Shown here one piece after another: positions 8,628 through 15,042 of a DNA stretch of 22,481 nt; positions within the stretch are counted from its first letter, which is position 1, and the number at the start of each line of letters is the position of its first letter. This stretch comes from Alphaproteobacteria bacterium (GTDB lineage Bacteria > Pseudomonadota > Alphaproteobacteria > Micropepsales > Micropepsaceae). The position numbers and the translations under genes were made by a program. A model generated the notes under the pieces. The model did no database searches. It was not told the DNA's origin and saw nothing but the letters and a program-made list of their open reading frames with translations. The DNA lies in NCBI GenBank assembly GCA_015654715.1, contig JAATGK010000047.1:1-22481 (forward strand). Direction: 5' to 3'.

Positions 8628-8641
8628 TTCCCGCTCGGTAA
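8628..8641. promoter_or_regulatory. Upstream operator copy of the hipB-like gene
   Basis: TTCCCG-CT-CGGTAA is an inverted repeat with one mismatch. It is the near twin of the perfect copy 49 bases downstream; the surrounding ATTCCCGCTCGG is identical in both. It lies just upstream of the candidate -35. Paired palindromes around the promoter are the usual arrangement for autoregulation by HipB-type antitoxins, so binding by the gene's own product is inferred. Confidence 0.6.
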
Positions 8642-8649
8642 AATTGGCC

Positions 8650-8678
8650 TCGACAAACGGCCAAAACCCGTCAATATT
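8650..8678 (+). promoter_or_regulatory. Candidate promoter of the hipB-like gene
   Basis: TCGACA (8650-8655, one mismatch to TTGACA), a 17-base spacer and AATATT (8673-8678, two mismatches to TATAAT) lie between the two operator copies. The downstream operator overlaps the -10 by two bases, which would let a bound repressor block RNA polymerase. Confidence 0.45.
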
Positions 8679-8690
8679 CCCGCTCGGGAA
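8677..8690. promoter_or_regulatory. Downstream operator copy, perfect palindrome overlapping the ribosome site
   Basis: TTCCCG-CT-CGGGAA is a perfect 6+2+6 inverted repeat. Its right arm CGGGAA is also the likely ribosome-binding sequence, 7 bases before the ATG at 8698. The centre lies 49 bases from the upstream copy, close to but not exactly five helical turns. Confidence 0.65.
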
Positions 8691-8697
8691 ATTCGCC

Positions 8698-8913
8698 ATG
8701 ACGCCAAAAGACCTCGGAACTGCTATTCGCGCCGCCCGCCATCAGCAAGGCCTGCGTCAGGATCAATTGGCCGCCGCCGCAAAGGTCGGCGTGCGCTTCA
8801 TCGTTGATCTGGAAGCCGGCAAGCCGACCGCCCAGATCGGCAAGGCGCTCGCAGTGCTCAAGGCTCTTGGCCTCGAAGTGATCCTAGAGGCCACTGCAAT
8901 AGATCAGCCCTGA
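8698..8913 (+). CDS. HipB/Y4mF-type helix-turn-helix antitoxin, apparently orphan
   Basis: This is a 71-residue Xre-family DNA-binding protein like the antitoxins that repress hipBA operons and neutralise HipA kinases. The sequence reads as a single HTH_3 domain: helix 1 around LGTAIRAARHQQ (6-17), the turn-helix LRQDQLAAAAKVG (19-31) and recognition helix VRFIVDLEAGKPT (32-44). The tail after ALGLEVIL is short, as in Y4mF proteins. The start at 8698 is preferred over the TTG at 8644 because the domain begins directly there and the earlier start would place the promoter and operator inside the coding region. Two palindromes around the promoter suggest autorepression. The expected hipA partner is only a remnant downstream. 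The gene is transcribed away from the TonB operon and toward the minus-strand SDR gene. Confidence 0.8.
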   Translation: MTPKDLGTAIRAARHQQGLRQDQLAAAAKVGVRFIVDLEAGKPTAQIGKALAVLKALGLEVILEATAIDQP

Positions 8914-9008
8914 ACAGGGCGCTCTTCGTGGGGTGAGATGGCAAGATAGTTGGCCGTCTGACGCTCGGCGAACACGGCGATATGGGCCTTGCCTATGGCG
9001 AGATGTGA
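8910..9008 (+). pseudogene. Probable hipA toxin remnant (N-terminal fragment)
   Basis: Directly after the antitoxin gene, reading from CTG at 8910 (where a HipA start overlapping the hipB stop would sit), the frame gives LNRALFVG, an in-frame stop at 8934-8936, then a 20-residue run at 8937-8996 that starts DGKIVGRLTLGEH and ends GDMGLAY. A second stop follows at 9006-9008. The run matches the usual HipA N-terminus, which has DG-x-LVG-x-L, a G-D/A-M/I-x-F-x-Y pattern and then a WL segment. Beyond 9008 possible remains of the SLSLPL region can be read only by changing frame, up to about 9056, and are not reliable. The kinase domain is absent. The identification rests on the short run plus its position after hipB. 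The call is moderate, not certain. Confidence 0.55.
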
Positions 9009-9056
9009 AAATGACTCGTCCTCGATAGCACGTCGCTTCACACTCAAATCCTGCCG

Positions 9057-9089
9057 CAAAAGAAAAGCGGGCCCTAACCGGACCCGCTT
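9057..9089 (-). terminator. Rho-independent terminator of the transketolase-garR-SDR operon
   Basis: AAGCGGG (9065-9071) pairs with CCCGCTT (9083-9089), extended by two more G-C pairs across one mismatch. Read on the minus strand the stem is followed by TTTTCTTTT (9066-9058), 25 bases past the SDR stop. On the plus strand the T-run is poor, so it serves mainly the minus-strand operon. Confidence 0.75.
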
Positions 9090-9113
9090 GTTCTCACCAC
9101 AGAGAAAAACCTT

Positions 9114-9857
9114 CTAGTCGGCGGTGGCGCCACCATCGACGGCAAGCGCCACGCCATTGATGAAGGCAGCTTCATCGCTGGCAAGATACACTGCCGCGTT
9201 GGCGACGTCGGCCGCGGTGGCCAGATGTCCCATCGGAATTTCGCCGAGACGTTCGGCCCGGCGCTGGGGATCCTTCAGCATCTCGCGTACGAAAGCGGTC
9301 TCCACCGTCGAAGGATGGATCGAGTTGCAGCGGATGTTGTCCTTGCCGTAGCGCACCGCGATCGACTTGGTGAGCAGCGTCAGGGCGCCCTTGGTGGTGG
9401 TGTAGGTCTCGTTGGTATAGGCGTGGCCGATCAGGCCGCACACCGACGACATGTTGAGGATGACGCCGCCGCCCGCTTTGCGCATCACCGGCAACGCGTG
9501 CTTGATGCCGATGAATGGCCCCTTCACGTTGACCGCCAACATCGCCTCGAACGACTCGATCGGCATTTCTTCGATGTTCTTGCGAACATTGATGCCTGCG
9601 TTGTTGATCAGGATATCGAGGCGGCCCGCTTTGGCGATGACGGCCGCAATCGCGCCCTTCCAGGCCTCTTCCGAGGTCACGTCGAGGAGCACAAACACGG
9701 CGCCGAGCGAGGCCGCGGTGGCCTCGCCCTGCTCTTTCGTCACGTCGGCAATGAACACCGTCGCGCCTTCCTCACGGTAGCGCTTGGCGATTGCAGCGCC
9801 GAGACCACCAGCAGCGCCGGTGATCAGGGCAACCTTGTCTGCAAGACGACCGCTCAC
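9114..9857 (-). CDS. SDR family oxidoreductase, last gene of the transketolase-garR operon
   Basis: This is a 247-residue classical short-chain dehydrogenase acting in the cytoplasm. Visible elements are TGAAGGLG (13-20), an Asp after the second strand (Asp38 in FIADV) that favours NAD over NADP, NNAG (85-88), Ser138 in NMSS, and Tyr152-x3-Lys156 in YTTTK. The GAAGGLG/IADV and SSVCGLIG segments resemble catabolic NAD-dependent alcohol dehydrogenases of the cyclopentanol/hydroxysteroid dehydrogenase side. The start is GTG at 9857, overlapping the garR stop as GTGA, with AAGGGGG six bases before it. Its place after garR suggests it oxidises a hydroxyl of the substrate, or of an intermediate, before or after the transketolase step. 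It could equally make hydroxypyruvate or a keto-sugar acid. The substrate is not readable. Confidence 0.87.
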   Translation of the reverse strand: MSGRLADKVALITGAAGGLGAAIAKRYREEGATVFIADVTKEQGEATAASLGAVFVLLDVTSEEAWKGAIAAVIAKAGRLDILINNAGINVRKNIEEMPIESFEAMLAVNVKGPFIGIKHALPVMRKAGGGVILNMSSVCGLIGHAYTNETYTTTKGALTLLTKSIAVRYGKDNIRCNSIHPSTVETAFVREMLKDPQRRAERLGEIPMGHLATAADVANAAVYLASDEAAFINGVALAVDGGATAD

Positions 9858-10750
9858 TTTAAGCCCCCTTTGCGAACCTTGATGCCGGCCAGCTTTTCAT
9901 AGAATTGGATCAAGCCACCATGGTCTTCGCCGGCTTTGCCGTCGACCTTCATAGCCTGCATGAACTCCATCACCGCACTGGTCAGCGGCACCGGCGTGCC
10001 AGTGCCGTGCGCCGTATCGAGAGCGTTCTGCAGATCCTTGATGTGCAGTTCGATTCGGAAGCCAGGCTTGTAATTGCCTTCCAGCACCATCGGCGCCTTG
10101 GCGTTCAGCACCGTCGAACCGGCAAGGCCGCCTTTGATGGCGTTGAAGACCTTCTCGGGATCGACACCGGCTTTAGTCGCCAACACAAAGGCTTCCGACA
10201 TCGCCGCAATGTTGAGGGCGACGATCATCTGGTTGGCCAGCTTGGTGACGTTACCGGCACCGATATCGCCGCACAACACGACGCTGCCCGCCATCTTCGA
10301 AAGGACGTCTTTGACCTTGTCGAAAACGGCTTGCTTGCCGCCGACCATCACCGACAACGTGCCGTCGATCGCCTTGGGCTCACCACCGGAGACCGGCGCA
10401 TCGATCATCTCGATGCCCTTCTTCGCCAGCGCTTCGTAGAGTTCGCGGCTGGCAAGCGGGGCAATCGAGCTCATGTCGACAACAATCGAACCGAGCTTGG
10501 CGCCTTCGATGACGCCGTTTTCGCCCAGCACCGCCGTCTTCACATGCGGTGAGTTCGGCAGCATCGTGATGATGAGTTCACTCTTCGAAGCCACGTCCTT
10601 GGGCGAAGTGCCCGCCGTCGCGCCCGCCTTCACCAGTTCGGCCACAGGCGCCGCCACGACGTCATAAACGACGAGGCTATAACCCGCCTTCAAAAGGTTC
10701 TTCGCCATGGGCTTGCCCATAATGCCCAGGCCGACAAAGCCGATATTCAT
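9854..10750 (-). CDS. garR: 2-hydroxy-3-oxopropionate (tartronate semialdehyde) reductase
   Basis: This is a 298-residue beta-hydroxyacid dehydrogenase that reduces tartronate semialdehyde to D-glycerate with NAD(P)H in the cytoplasm. The N-terminal Rossmann motif is GLGIMGKPM (7-15). The substrate loop is DAPVSGGEPK (117-126) and the catalytic Lys170 lies in GAGNVTKLANQ. Long runs such as ITMLPNSPHV, SSIAPLASRE and GGLAGSTVL match the GarR subgroup from memory, so it is GarR/GlxR rather than a 3-hydroxyisobutyrate dehydrogenase. The ATG at 10750 follows the transketolase C-subunit stop by one base, with AGGAAA before it; the 3' end overlaps the SDR start by four bases. Neither a glyoxylate carboligase nor a hydroxypyruvate isomerase gene is in the window, so the origin of tartronate semialdehyde is open. 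Confidence 0.93.
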   Translation of the reverse strand: MNIGFVGLGIMGKPMAKNLLKAGYSLVVYDVVAAPVAELVKAGATAGTSPKDVASKSELIITMLPNSPHVKTAVLGENGVIEGAKLGSIVVDMSSIAPLASRELYEALAKKGIEMIDAPVSGGEPKAIDGTLSVMVGGKQAVFDKVKDVLSKMAGSVVLCGDIGAGNVTKLANQMIVALNIAAMSEAFVLATKAGVDPEKVFNAIKGGLAGSTVLNAKAPMVLEGNYKPGFRIELHIKDLQNALDTAHGTGTPVPLTSAVMEFMQAMKVDGKAGEDHGGLIQFYEKLAGIKVRKGGLK

Positions 10751-10751
10751 G

Positions 10752-11690
10752 TCACTTTCCTTTTAAAAGTGTCTTGGCGGTTGCTGCAATCGCCGCTGAC
10801 GTCAGGCCATAGCGCGCCATCAGGCCGTCATAACCTTCGGCCGACATGCCGAACGTGTCGGGAACACCGACGAATTCCACCGGCGCATGGCTGACGCTGC
10901 GCAGCGCCTCCATCACCGCGGATCCGAGACCGCCAATCAGCGAATGCTCCTCGGCCGTAACGATGGCATCGACACCGGCCGCGTAACGGACGATCGCCTC
11001 GCGGTCGAGCGGCTTCAGGGTCGAGACGTTGATCACCCGCACCGAAATGCCGTCCTTCTCCAACTCAACCGCCGCTTCAAGCGCCTTCGACACCATAATG
11101 CCGGCGCCGAAGATCGCGACGTGTTTGCCGTCGCGGATCTTGGTGACCTTGCCGATGTGGTAAGGCTCATCGACCGGTGTCACAAACGGCAGATCATTGC
11201 GGTTGATGCGGATGTAGACGGGGCCTTTCCAGTCGAGCAGCGCGTCCATCATCTTTTCGCATTCGATGGAATCGGCCGGACAGATCACAGCCATGTTCGG
11301 GATCGCCCGCATCAGCGCGACGTCTTCGATGCTCTGATGGGTCTTGCCGTCGCCGAAATCGGACAGACCGGCGCTGGAGCCGCAGATCCGGACGTTGAGG
11401 TTCGGAATGCAGATCGAATTACGCAACTGATCATAGGCGCGACCGGTAGCAAAGACGGCAAAGGAGTGGACGAACGGGATCATCCCGGCGAGCGCCATGC
11501 CGGCGGCCGTGGACGTCATGTCCTGTTCCGCGATTCCCATTTGGAAATAGCGGTCGGGGAACTCGGCCTGGAACATCACCGACTGGGTGGATTTGCCGAG
11601 GTCGGCCTCTAGAGCCATGACGCGCCAGTCTTTGCGGCCCAGTCGGACAAGGCTTTCGCCATAGGCAGTTCTCAAATTTGCCGCGGTCAT
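10752..11690 (-). CDS. Transketolase, C-terminal subunit (split type)
   Basis: This is a 312-residue protein with the pyrimidine-binding and C-terminal domains of a transketolase. It pairs with the neighbouring N-subunit to form the thiamine-diphosphate enzyme that moves a two-carbon ketol unit. The activating glutamate is Glu55 in the MGIAEQDM motif; HSFAVFATGRAYDQ and the GDGKTHQSIEDVALMRAIPN loop are typical of transketolase subunits. The ATG at 11690 is chosen over the upstream in-frame start at 11930 because it overlaps the N-subunit stop as ATGA and has AGAGGAA six bases before it. Split transketolases occur as dedicated catabolic enzymes, for example AptA/AptB acting on apulose 4-phosphate and SqwGH in sulfo-sugar breakdown. 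The garR neighbour here differs from both known settings. Confidence 0.92.
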   Translation of the reverse strand: MTAANLRTAYGESLVRLGRKDWRVMALEADLGKSTQSVMFQAEFPDRYFQMGIAEQDMTSTAAGMALAGMIPFVHSFAVFATGRAYDQLRNSICIPNLNVRICGSSAGLSDFGDGKTHQSIEDVALMRAIPNMAVICPADSIECEKMMDALLDWKGPVYIRINRNDLPFVTPVDEPYHIGKVTKIRDGKHVAIFGAGIMVSKALEAAVELEKDGISVRVINVSTLKPLDREAIVRYAAGVDAIVTAEEHSLIGGLGSAVMEALRSVSHAPVEFVGVPDTFGMSAEGYDGLMARYGLTSAAIAATAKTLLKGK

Positions 11691-12526
11691 TGCAGATTCC
11701 TCTTGGCTTCCGCGATTTCGGCAAGCGCCTGATCGTATTGTGGCTTGGTGAGCGAGGCGTTGTGGAACGCGGAGGTGTTTTCGGCGAAGGAAATGCCCTT
11801 GCCCTTGACCGTCTCTGCGATCAGCACGGTGGGAACGCCCTTGGTCGCCGTGGCCGTGTCGAGCGCATCGAGAATCGCGCCGACGTCGTGACCCTCGACG
11901 CTGAGGACATTCCATCCGAACGCCCGCCACTTGGCTTCGAGATTGGGAATGTCGAAGATGTCTTTGGTCGCACCGGTCGCCTGGAAGTGGTTGCGATCGA
12001 CGATGCCGGTGACCGAATCCAGCTTGTAGCGGGCCGCCGCCATCGCGGCTTCCCAGATCTGGCCTTCGGCGATTTCACCGTCGCCCATGACGACGTACAC
12101 GTGCGCCGGACTCTTGGCGTAACGCAGCGCGAGCGCCATGCCGACGCCGATCGAAAGCCCCTGGCCGAGCGAGCCGGTGACGGCTTCCATGCCGGGGGTC
12201 TTCATGTCGGGGTGGCCCTGCGGCTTGCCCTTAAGCGTCTTGAGGCCAGTGATATCCTCGCGCGGAATGATGCCAAGCTCGATGAGCGACGCGTACTGGA
12301 TCGGAACCGTGTGTCCCTTGGAGAGCAGGAAGCGATCGCGGTCCTTGTTGGTGTAGTCCTTGGGATCGAAGTTCATTTTCGAGAAGTACAAGGACGCCGC
12401 AATTTCGGCGAGCGAACACGAACCGCCGATATGGCCTACCTTGCCGACACCGATCATCTGGACGACGTCGGCTCTGAGGTCGCACGCGATTTTTGCAATC
12501 CTCCGGATTTCGTTAGGCTTTGCCAT
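11687..12526 (-). CDS. Transketolase, N-terminal subunit (split type)
   Basis: This is a 279-residue protein carrying the thiamine-diphosphate binding half of a transketolase. The GDG-E-x27-N cofactor motif is at 148-179 (GDGEIAEGQIWEA ... DRNHFQ). Other typical segments are GHIGGSCS (31-38), LLSKGHTVP (67-75) and TGSLGQGLSIGVGMA (117-131). The start at 12526 (MAKPNEIRR) is preferred over the ATG at 12541 because a strong GGGAGGAA lies 5 bases before it. It is the first gene of the operon and faces the 674-base divergent regulatory region. It needs the C-subunit encoded directly downstream for activity. Compared with housekeeping transketolase (one chain of about 660 residues), the split form and operon context point to a dedicated sugar catabolism role. 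Confidence 0.92.
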   Translation of the reverse strand: MAKPNEIRRIAKIACDLRADVVQMIGVGKVGHIGGSCSLAEIAASLYFSKMNFDPKDYTNKDRDRFLLSKGHTVPIQYASLIELGIIPREDITGLKTLKGKPQGHPDMKTPGMEAVTGSLGQGLSIGVGMALALRYAKSPAHVYVVMGDGEIAEGQIWEAAMAAARYKLDSVTGIVDRNHFQATGATKDIFDIPNLEAKWRAFGWNVLSVEGHDVGAILDALDTATATKGVPTVLIAETVKGKGISFAENTSAFHNASLTKPQYDQALAEIAEAKRNLQ

Positions 12527-12682
12527 TCGCGTTCCTCCCATGCAGTTTTCTCGATCCTTGTTTCATCTGAACCTCACTCTCCGAATGGCGCACTCGACAC
12601 GCTTTCAATGTGGCAGTTAGTGCGGAGGGACTGCTCCAAACCTCGGCCTTGTATGAGGCTGTCTCTCGAACAAACGCAGATA

Positions 12683-12711
12683 TCGTATACCGGGACAGCC
12701 GGGATATACGA
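12683..12711. promoter_or_regulatory. Imperfect dyad TCGTATACC ... GGATATACGA, candidate operator
   Basis: TCGTATACC (12683-12691) faces GGGATATACGA (12701-12711) across a GC-rich centre. Its reverse arm reads TCGTATATC, so the two arms agree at eight of nine bases. It lies about 160 bases upstream of the transketolase start. GTATAC cores are known from GntR-family (FCD subgroup) operators in sugar-acid catabolism; the assignment here is inference. Confidence 0.4.
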
Positions 12712-13152
12712 GACGCCAACAGCCGTGACGACCGTGCTTTTTGTCGCCTTCATCGAAGCGAACCGAACGCGCACATCTTGTTGGCCGAAGGTACGCATCA
12801 TTCGTGAACCATGACGGTCGCAAATTTTTTCCATTTATTTCGGGCCGTGCGGCTCCGCCCCAACGCATTTTCCGACACACAATTGCGACAATATCGTTTG
12901 GGCAAACAATCCGTTCCGAACACCAAGGTTGTGTAGCACTACCTCGCAGCCCATGAACCTAGACCAACGTCGATGCGCATATGCGGCGTGCCCAAAAAAA
13001 GACTAATTTACAGATGTTTGTACCATCCATTCACGGCAACAGGACGGCCTGATAAGTTCGGTACATCACCGCACGAAAGAGTTGAGATGTTGCGCCTGGC
13101 CGTGACTATGTGCTCAGGCAATTCGGTCGCATCAATGCTTCCTACTGAATGT

Positions 13153-13160
13153 TCGTATAC
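13153..13160 (+). promoter_or_regulatory. Third TCGTATAC element, overlapping a possible -10 of the glycerate kinase gene
   Basis: TCGTATAC recurs exactly, 41 bases before the glycerate kinase ATG. It contains the start of TATACT, a one-mismatch -10 candidate; no convincing -35 is visible at the proper distance. Sharing this 8-mer with the dyad near the divergent operon suggests one regulator controls both directions. Confidence 0.35.
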
Positions 13161-13200
13161 TTCGCTATCACACTTGCCGGATCGTTGAGGGAACTACCTT

Positions 13201-14472
13201 ATGACCGTGCCTCGTCAAATTCTTCGCGCTATGTTCGATGCCGCCATCGCCGCGGCACAGCCTAGTTTGTGCGTGCCCTCGCATCTGCCGCCGCCGCCCA
13301 AAGGCCGTTTCATCGTCATCGGTGCGGGCAAGGCCTCGGCGGCGATGGCGCGCGCGGTGGAGGACCATTGGCAGGGTCCGCTCGAAGGCCTGGTGGTGAC
13401 ACGATATGGTTACGCCGTTCCCTGTTCCCGGATCGAAATCGTCGAGGCGGCCCATCCGGTGCCCGATGCCGCAGGGCTCGACGCGGCGAAGCGCATTCTC
13501 GCTCTCGCCCAGTCCGCCGGACCCGATGATACCGTGCTTTGCCTGATCTCCGGCGGCGGTTCGGCCTTGCTGCCGCTGCCGCTTGACGGCCTTACCTTGC
13601 AAGACAAGCAGCAAGTGAACCGCGCGCTCTTGGCGTCCGGCGCCAGCATCACAGAAATGAACACCGTGCGCCGGCACCTGTCGGCCATCAAAGGCGGACG
13701 GCTGGCTGCAGCGGCCTATCCGGCGCAAATCCTGACGCTCTTGATATCCGATGTGCCCAGCGACAATCCGGCCGACATTGCCTCGGGCCCCACGGTCGCC
13801 GATTCCACAACCCGCGCCGATGCGCTCGCCATCGTTCGCCGTTACGGTATCGAACTGCCGCCGGCCGTCCGGGCCGCGCTTGACCGTACGGAGGCGGAAT
13901 CCGTGAAACCCGGCGATCCGCGCCTGGCGAACGCCGAAACCAGGATCATCGCCGCGCCGCAAATGGCGCTCGAAGCCGCAGCCGAAGTTGCGCGGGGCGA
14001 AGGCCTGCCCGTGCACATCCTCGGCGATGCCATCGAGGGCGAGGCGCGCGATGTTGGCAAGGTGATGGCCGGTATCGCACGACAAGTGGCCACGCGCTAT
14101 CAGCCGTTCATGGCGCCGTGCGTGCTCTTGTCCGGCGGCGAGACGACCGTCACGGTGCGCGGGGCTGGTCGCGGCGGGCGCAACGTCGAATTTCTGCTAT
14201 CTCTTGGTATCGCGCTTGGCGGACGTCCCGGCATTTGGGCGTTGGCGGGCGATACAGACGGCGTCGACGGCCTCGAAGAAATCGCCGGTGCGGTTCTGGC
14301 ACCCGATACACTGGCACGCGCCGAACACGCCGGCATCCGTCCGCACGACGCGCTGGCCAACAATGATGGTCACGGGTTCTTCGGCGCCCTGGGCGACGCG
14401 GTCGTGACCGGCCCAACGCTCACCAACGTCAACGACTTCCGCGCCATCCTGATCAACCCGGAAGAGATATAA
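13201..14472 (+). CDS. Glycerate kinase, DUF4147/MOFRL type (glycerate 2-kinase)
   Basis: This is a 423-residue cytoplasmic kinase that phosphorylates D-glycerate, in this family usually to 2-phosphoglycerate, feeding lower glycolysis. The N-terminal DUF4147 domain (about 1-235) has the VIGAGKASAAMA nucleotide-fold motif (37-48) and LISGGGSALLPLP (about 114-126). The C-terminal MOFRL domain has LSGGETTVTVRG followed by GRGGRNVEFLL (about 304-326) and the LAGDTDGVDG metal/substrate motif (about 343-352). Length matches the family (TtuD/GckA). The ATG at 13201 has GAGGG 8 bases upstream. It is transcribed divergently from the transketolase-garR operon, whose GarR makes its substrate, so the two units probably act in one pathway and share regulation. 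It converges with the SnoaL-like gene. Confidence 0.92.
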   Translation: MTVPRQILRAMFDAAIAAAQPSLCVPSHLPPPPKGRFIVIGAGKASAAMARAVEDHWQGPLEGLVVTRYGYAVPCSRIEIVEAAHPVPDAAGLDAAKRILALAQSAGPDDTVLCLISGGGSALLPLPLDGLTLQDKQQVNRALLASGASITEMNTVRRHLSAIKGGRLAAAAYPAQILTLLISDVPSDNPADIASGPTVADSTTRADALAIVRRYGIELPPAVRAALDRTEAESVKPGDPRLANAETRIIAAPQMALEAAAEVARGEGLPVHILGDAIEGEARDVGKVMAGIARQVATRYQPFMAPCVLLSGGETTVTVRGAGRGGRNVEFLLSLGIALGGRPGIWALAGDTDGVDGLEEIAGAVLAPDTLARAEHAGIRPHDALANNDGHGFFGALGDAVVTGPTLTNVNDFRAILINPEEI

Positions 14473-14510
14473 CAGAGTCTGCCATGGCCCCCGCGAAGGC
14501 TGCCGGTAAC

Positions 14511-14544
14511 ACCACGCTATTCGCTGCCGCTAGACCAGCGTGGT
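14511..14544. terminator. Possible bidirectional hairpin at a convergent gene junction
   Basis: ACCACGCT (14511-14518) is a perfect inverted repeat of AGCGTGGT (14537-14544) across an 18-base loop. It lies 38 bases past the glycerate kinase stop and overlaps the last codons of the opposing SnoaL-like gene. Neither side has a clear T-run, so termination is only suspected. Confidence 0.25.
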
Positions 14545-15042
14545 TGCGAGCTTTGCCAGCACGATGGACCAAACGCCGTCGGCTTTGACGTAATCGATCG
14601 TCAGAACGCGCGCTTCGGTCCGGCGAACAAAACCACCACCCTGCAGATGTGCCATCCGCGCCAACGTACATGTCGGCGCGATAGGTGTCTCAAGTTCGAC
14701 CGCGCAATGGAACCTTCCGGTTGCACGTTTCCCGCCGGCAGCAATCTCGATTTCGTCCGTCGGCCCCACCTGGTTCGCCATAATGCTGCGGATTTTGTCC
14801 CCGACCGCCACGGCATCGGGATTCAACCGCGGCAGTCCCCTACGGAGCATCGTCTCTGCATTGGCGTTGCGCATCCAGGTTTGATGTAGATCGCGAAGGG
14901 CACGCTCGTCCTCGAGCTGCGCCAAACGGGCTTTGGAACCGTCGCTTGCGAGCGCCGCACCGGACATCGCTGCCAACGGCGCGGCGAGCATGGCCCCAGC
15001 CTTCAGAAAGTAGCGCCGGCTCGACATATCGTTCTTGGTCAT
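14530..15042 (-). CDS. SnoaL/NTF2-like protein with Tat signal peptide, exported
   Basis: This is a 170-residue protein. The N-terminus MSSRRYFLKAGAMLAAPLAAM followed by ASDGSK is a clear twin-arginine signal with SRRYFLK and a cleavage region near residue 37, so the protein is exported folded to the periplasm. The mature part starts with a helix LAQLEDERALRDLHQTWMRNAN and ends with beta strands such as ARVLTIDYVKADGVWSIVLAKL, the pattern of the SnoaL-like/NTF2 cone fold. That fold serves as small-molecule isomerase, lyase or hydratase, or only binds ligands. The ATG at 15042 has GGGGAGGA 4 bases before it and overlaps the MoaF-like stop as ATGA. Last gene of the TonB operon. No catalytic residues can be assigned; a Cys at the centre (TPIAPTCTLAR) is notable. 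Confidence 0.75.
   Translation of the reverse strand: MTKNDMSSRRYFLKAGAMLAAPLAAMSGAALASDGSKARLAQLEDERALRDLHQTWMRNANAETMLRRGLPRLNPDAVAVGDKIRSIMANQVGPTDEIEIAAGGKRATGRFHCAVELETPIAPTCTLARMAHLQGGGFVRRTEARVLTIDYVKADGVWSIVLAKLATTLV

Larger units (their letters stand above)
12527..13200. other. Divergent regulatory region between the transketolase operon and the glycerate kinase gene
   Basis: These 674 bases have no gene I can support: the short frames present on both strands show no recognisable family, and base composition is more AT-rich and irregular than in the neighbours. The region holds the GGGAGGAA site of the transketolase gene (12532-12539) and the GAGGG site of the glycerate kinase gene (13188-13192). 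TCGTATA elements are described separately. A short perfect palindrome GTTTG-GG-CAAAC lies at 12896-12907. No regulator gene lies here, although one is common at such a junction. Confidence 0.5.

Noticed and set aside
8426..8641. A 71-codon plus-strand frame upstream of the hipB-like gene
   Set aside because: It has no recognisable domain, no good ribosome site, and runs into the upstream operator; the opposite strand gives equally long meaningless frames.
8644..8697. Earlier TTG start for the hipB-like protein
   Set aside because: It would put the promoter and the perfect operator inside the coding region, and the added 18 residues have no counterpart in the family.
11691..11930. N-terminal extension of the transketolase C-subunit
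   Set aside because: The extension is the N-subunit gene read in another frame; the overlapping ATGA start with its own ribosome site is better.
12574..12880. Minus-strand frames in the divergent region as a possible regulator gene or remnant
   Set aside because: The translations show no helix-turn-helix or ligand-binding pattern and the frames overlap each other without a ribosome site.
12896..12907. GTTTGGGCAAAC palindrome as an operator
   Set aside because: It is a single short copy without a repeat or clear promoter context, so it was kept only as a note in the intergenic entry.
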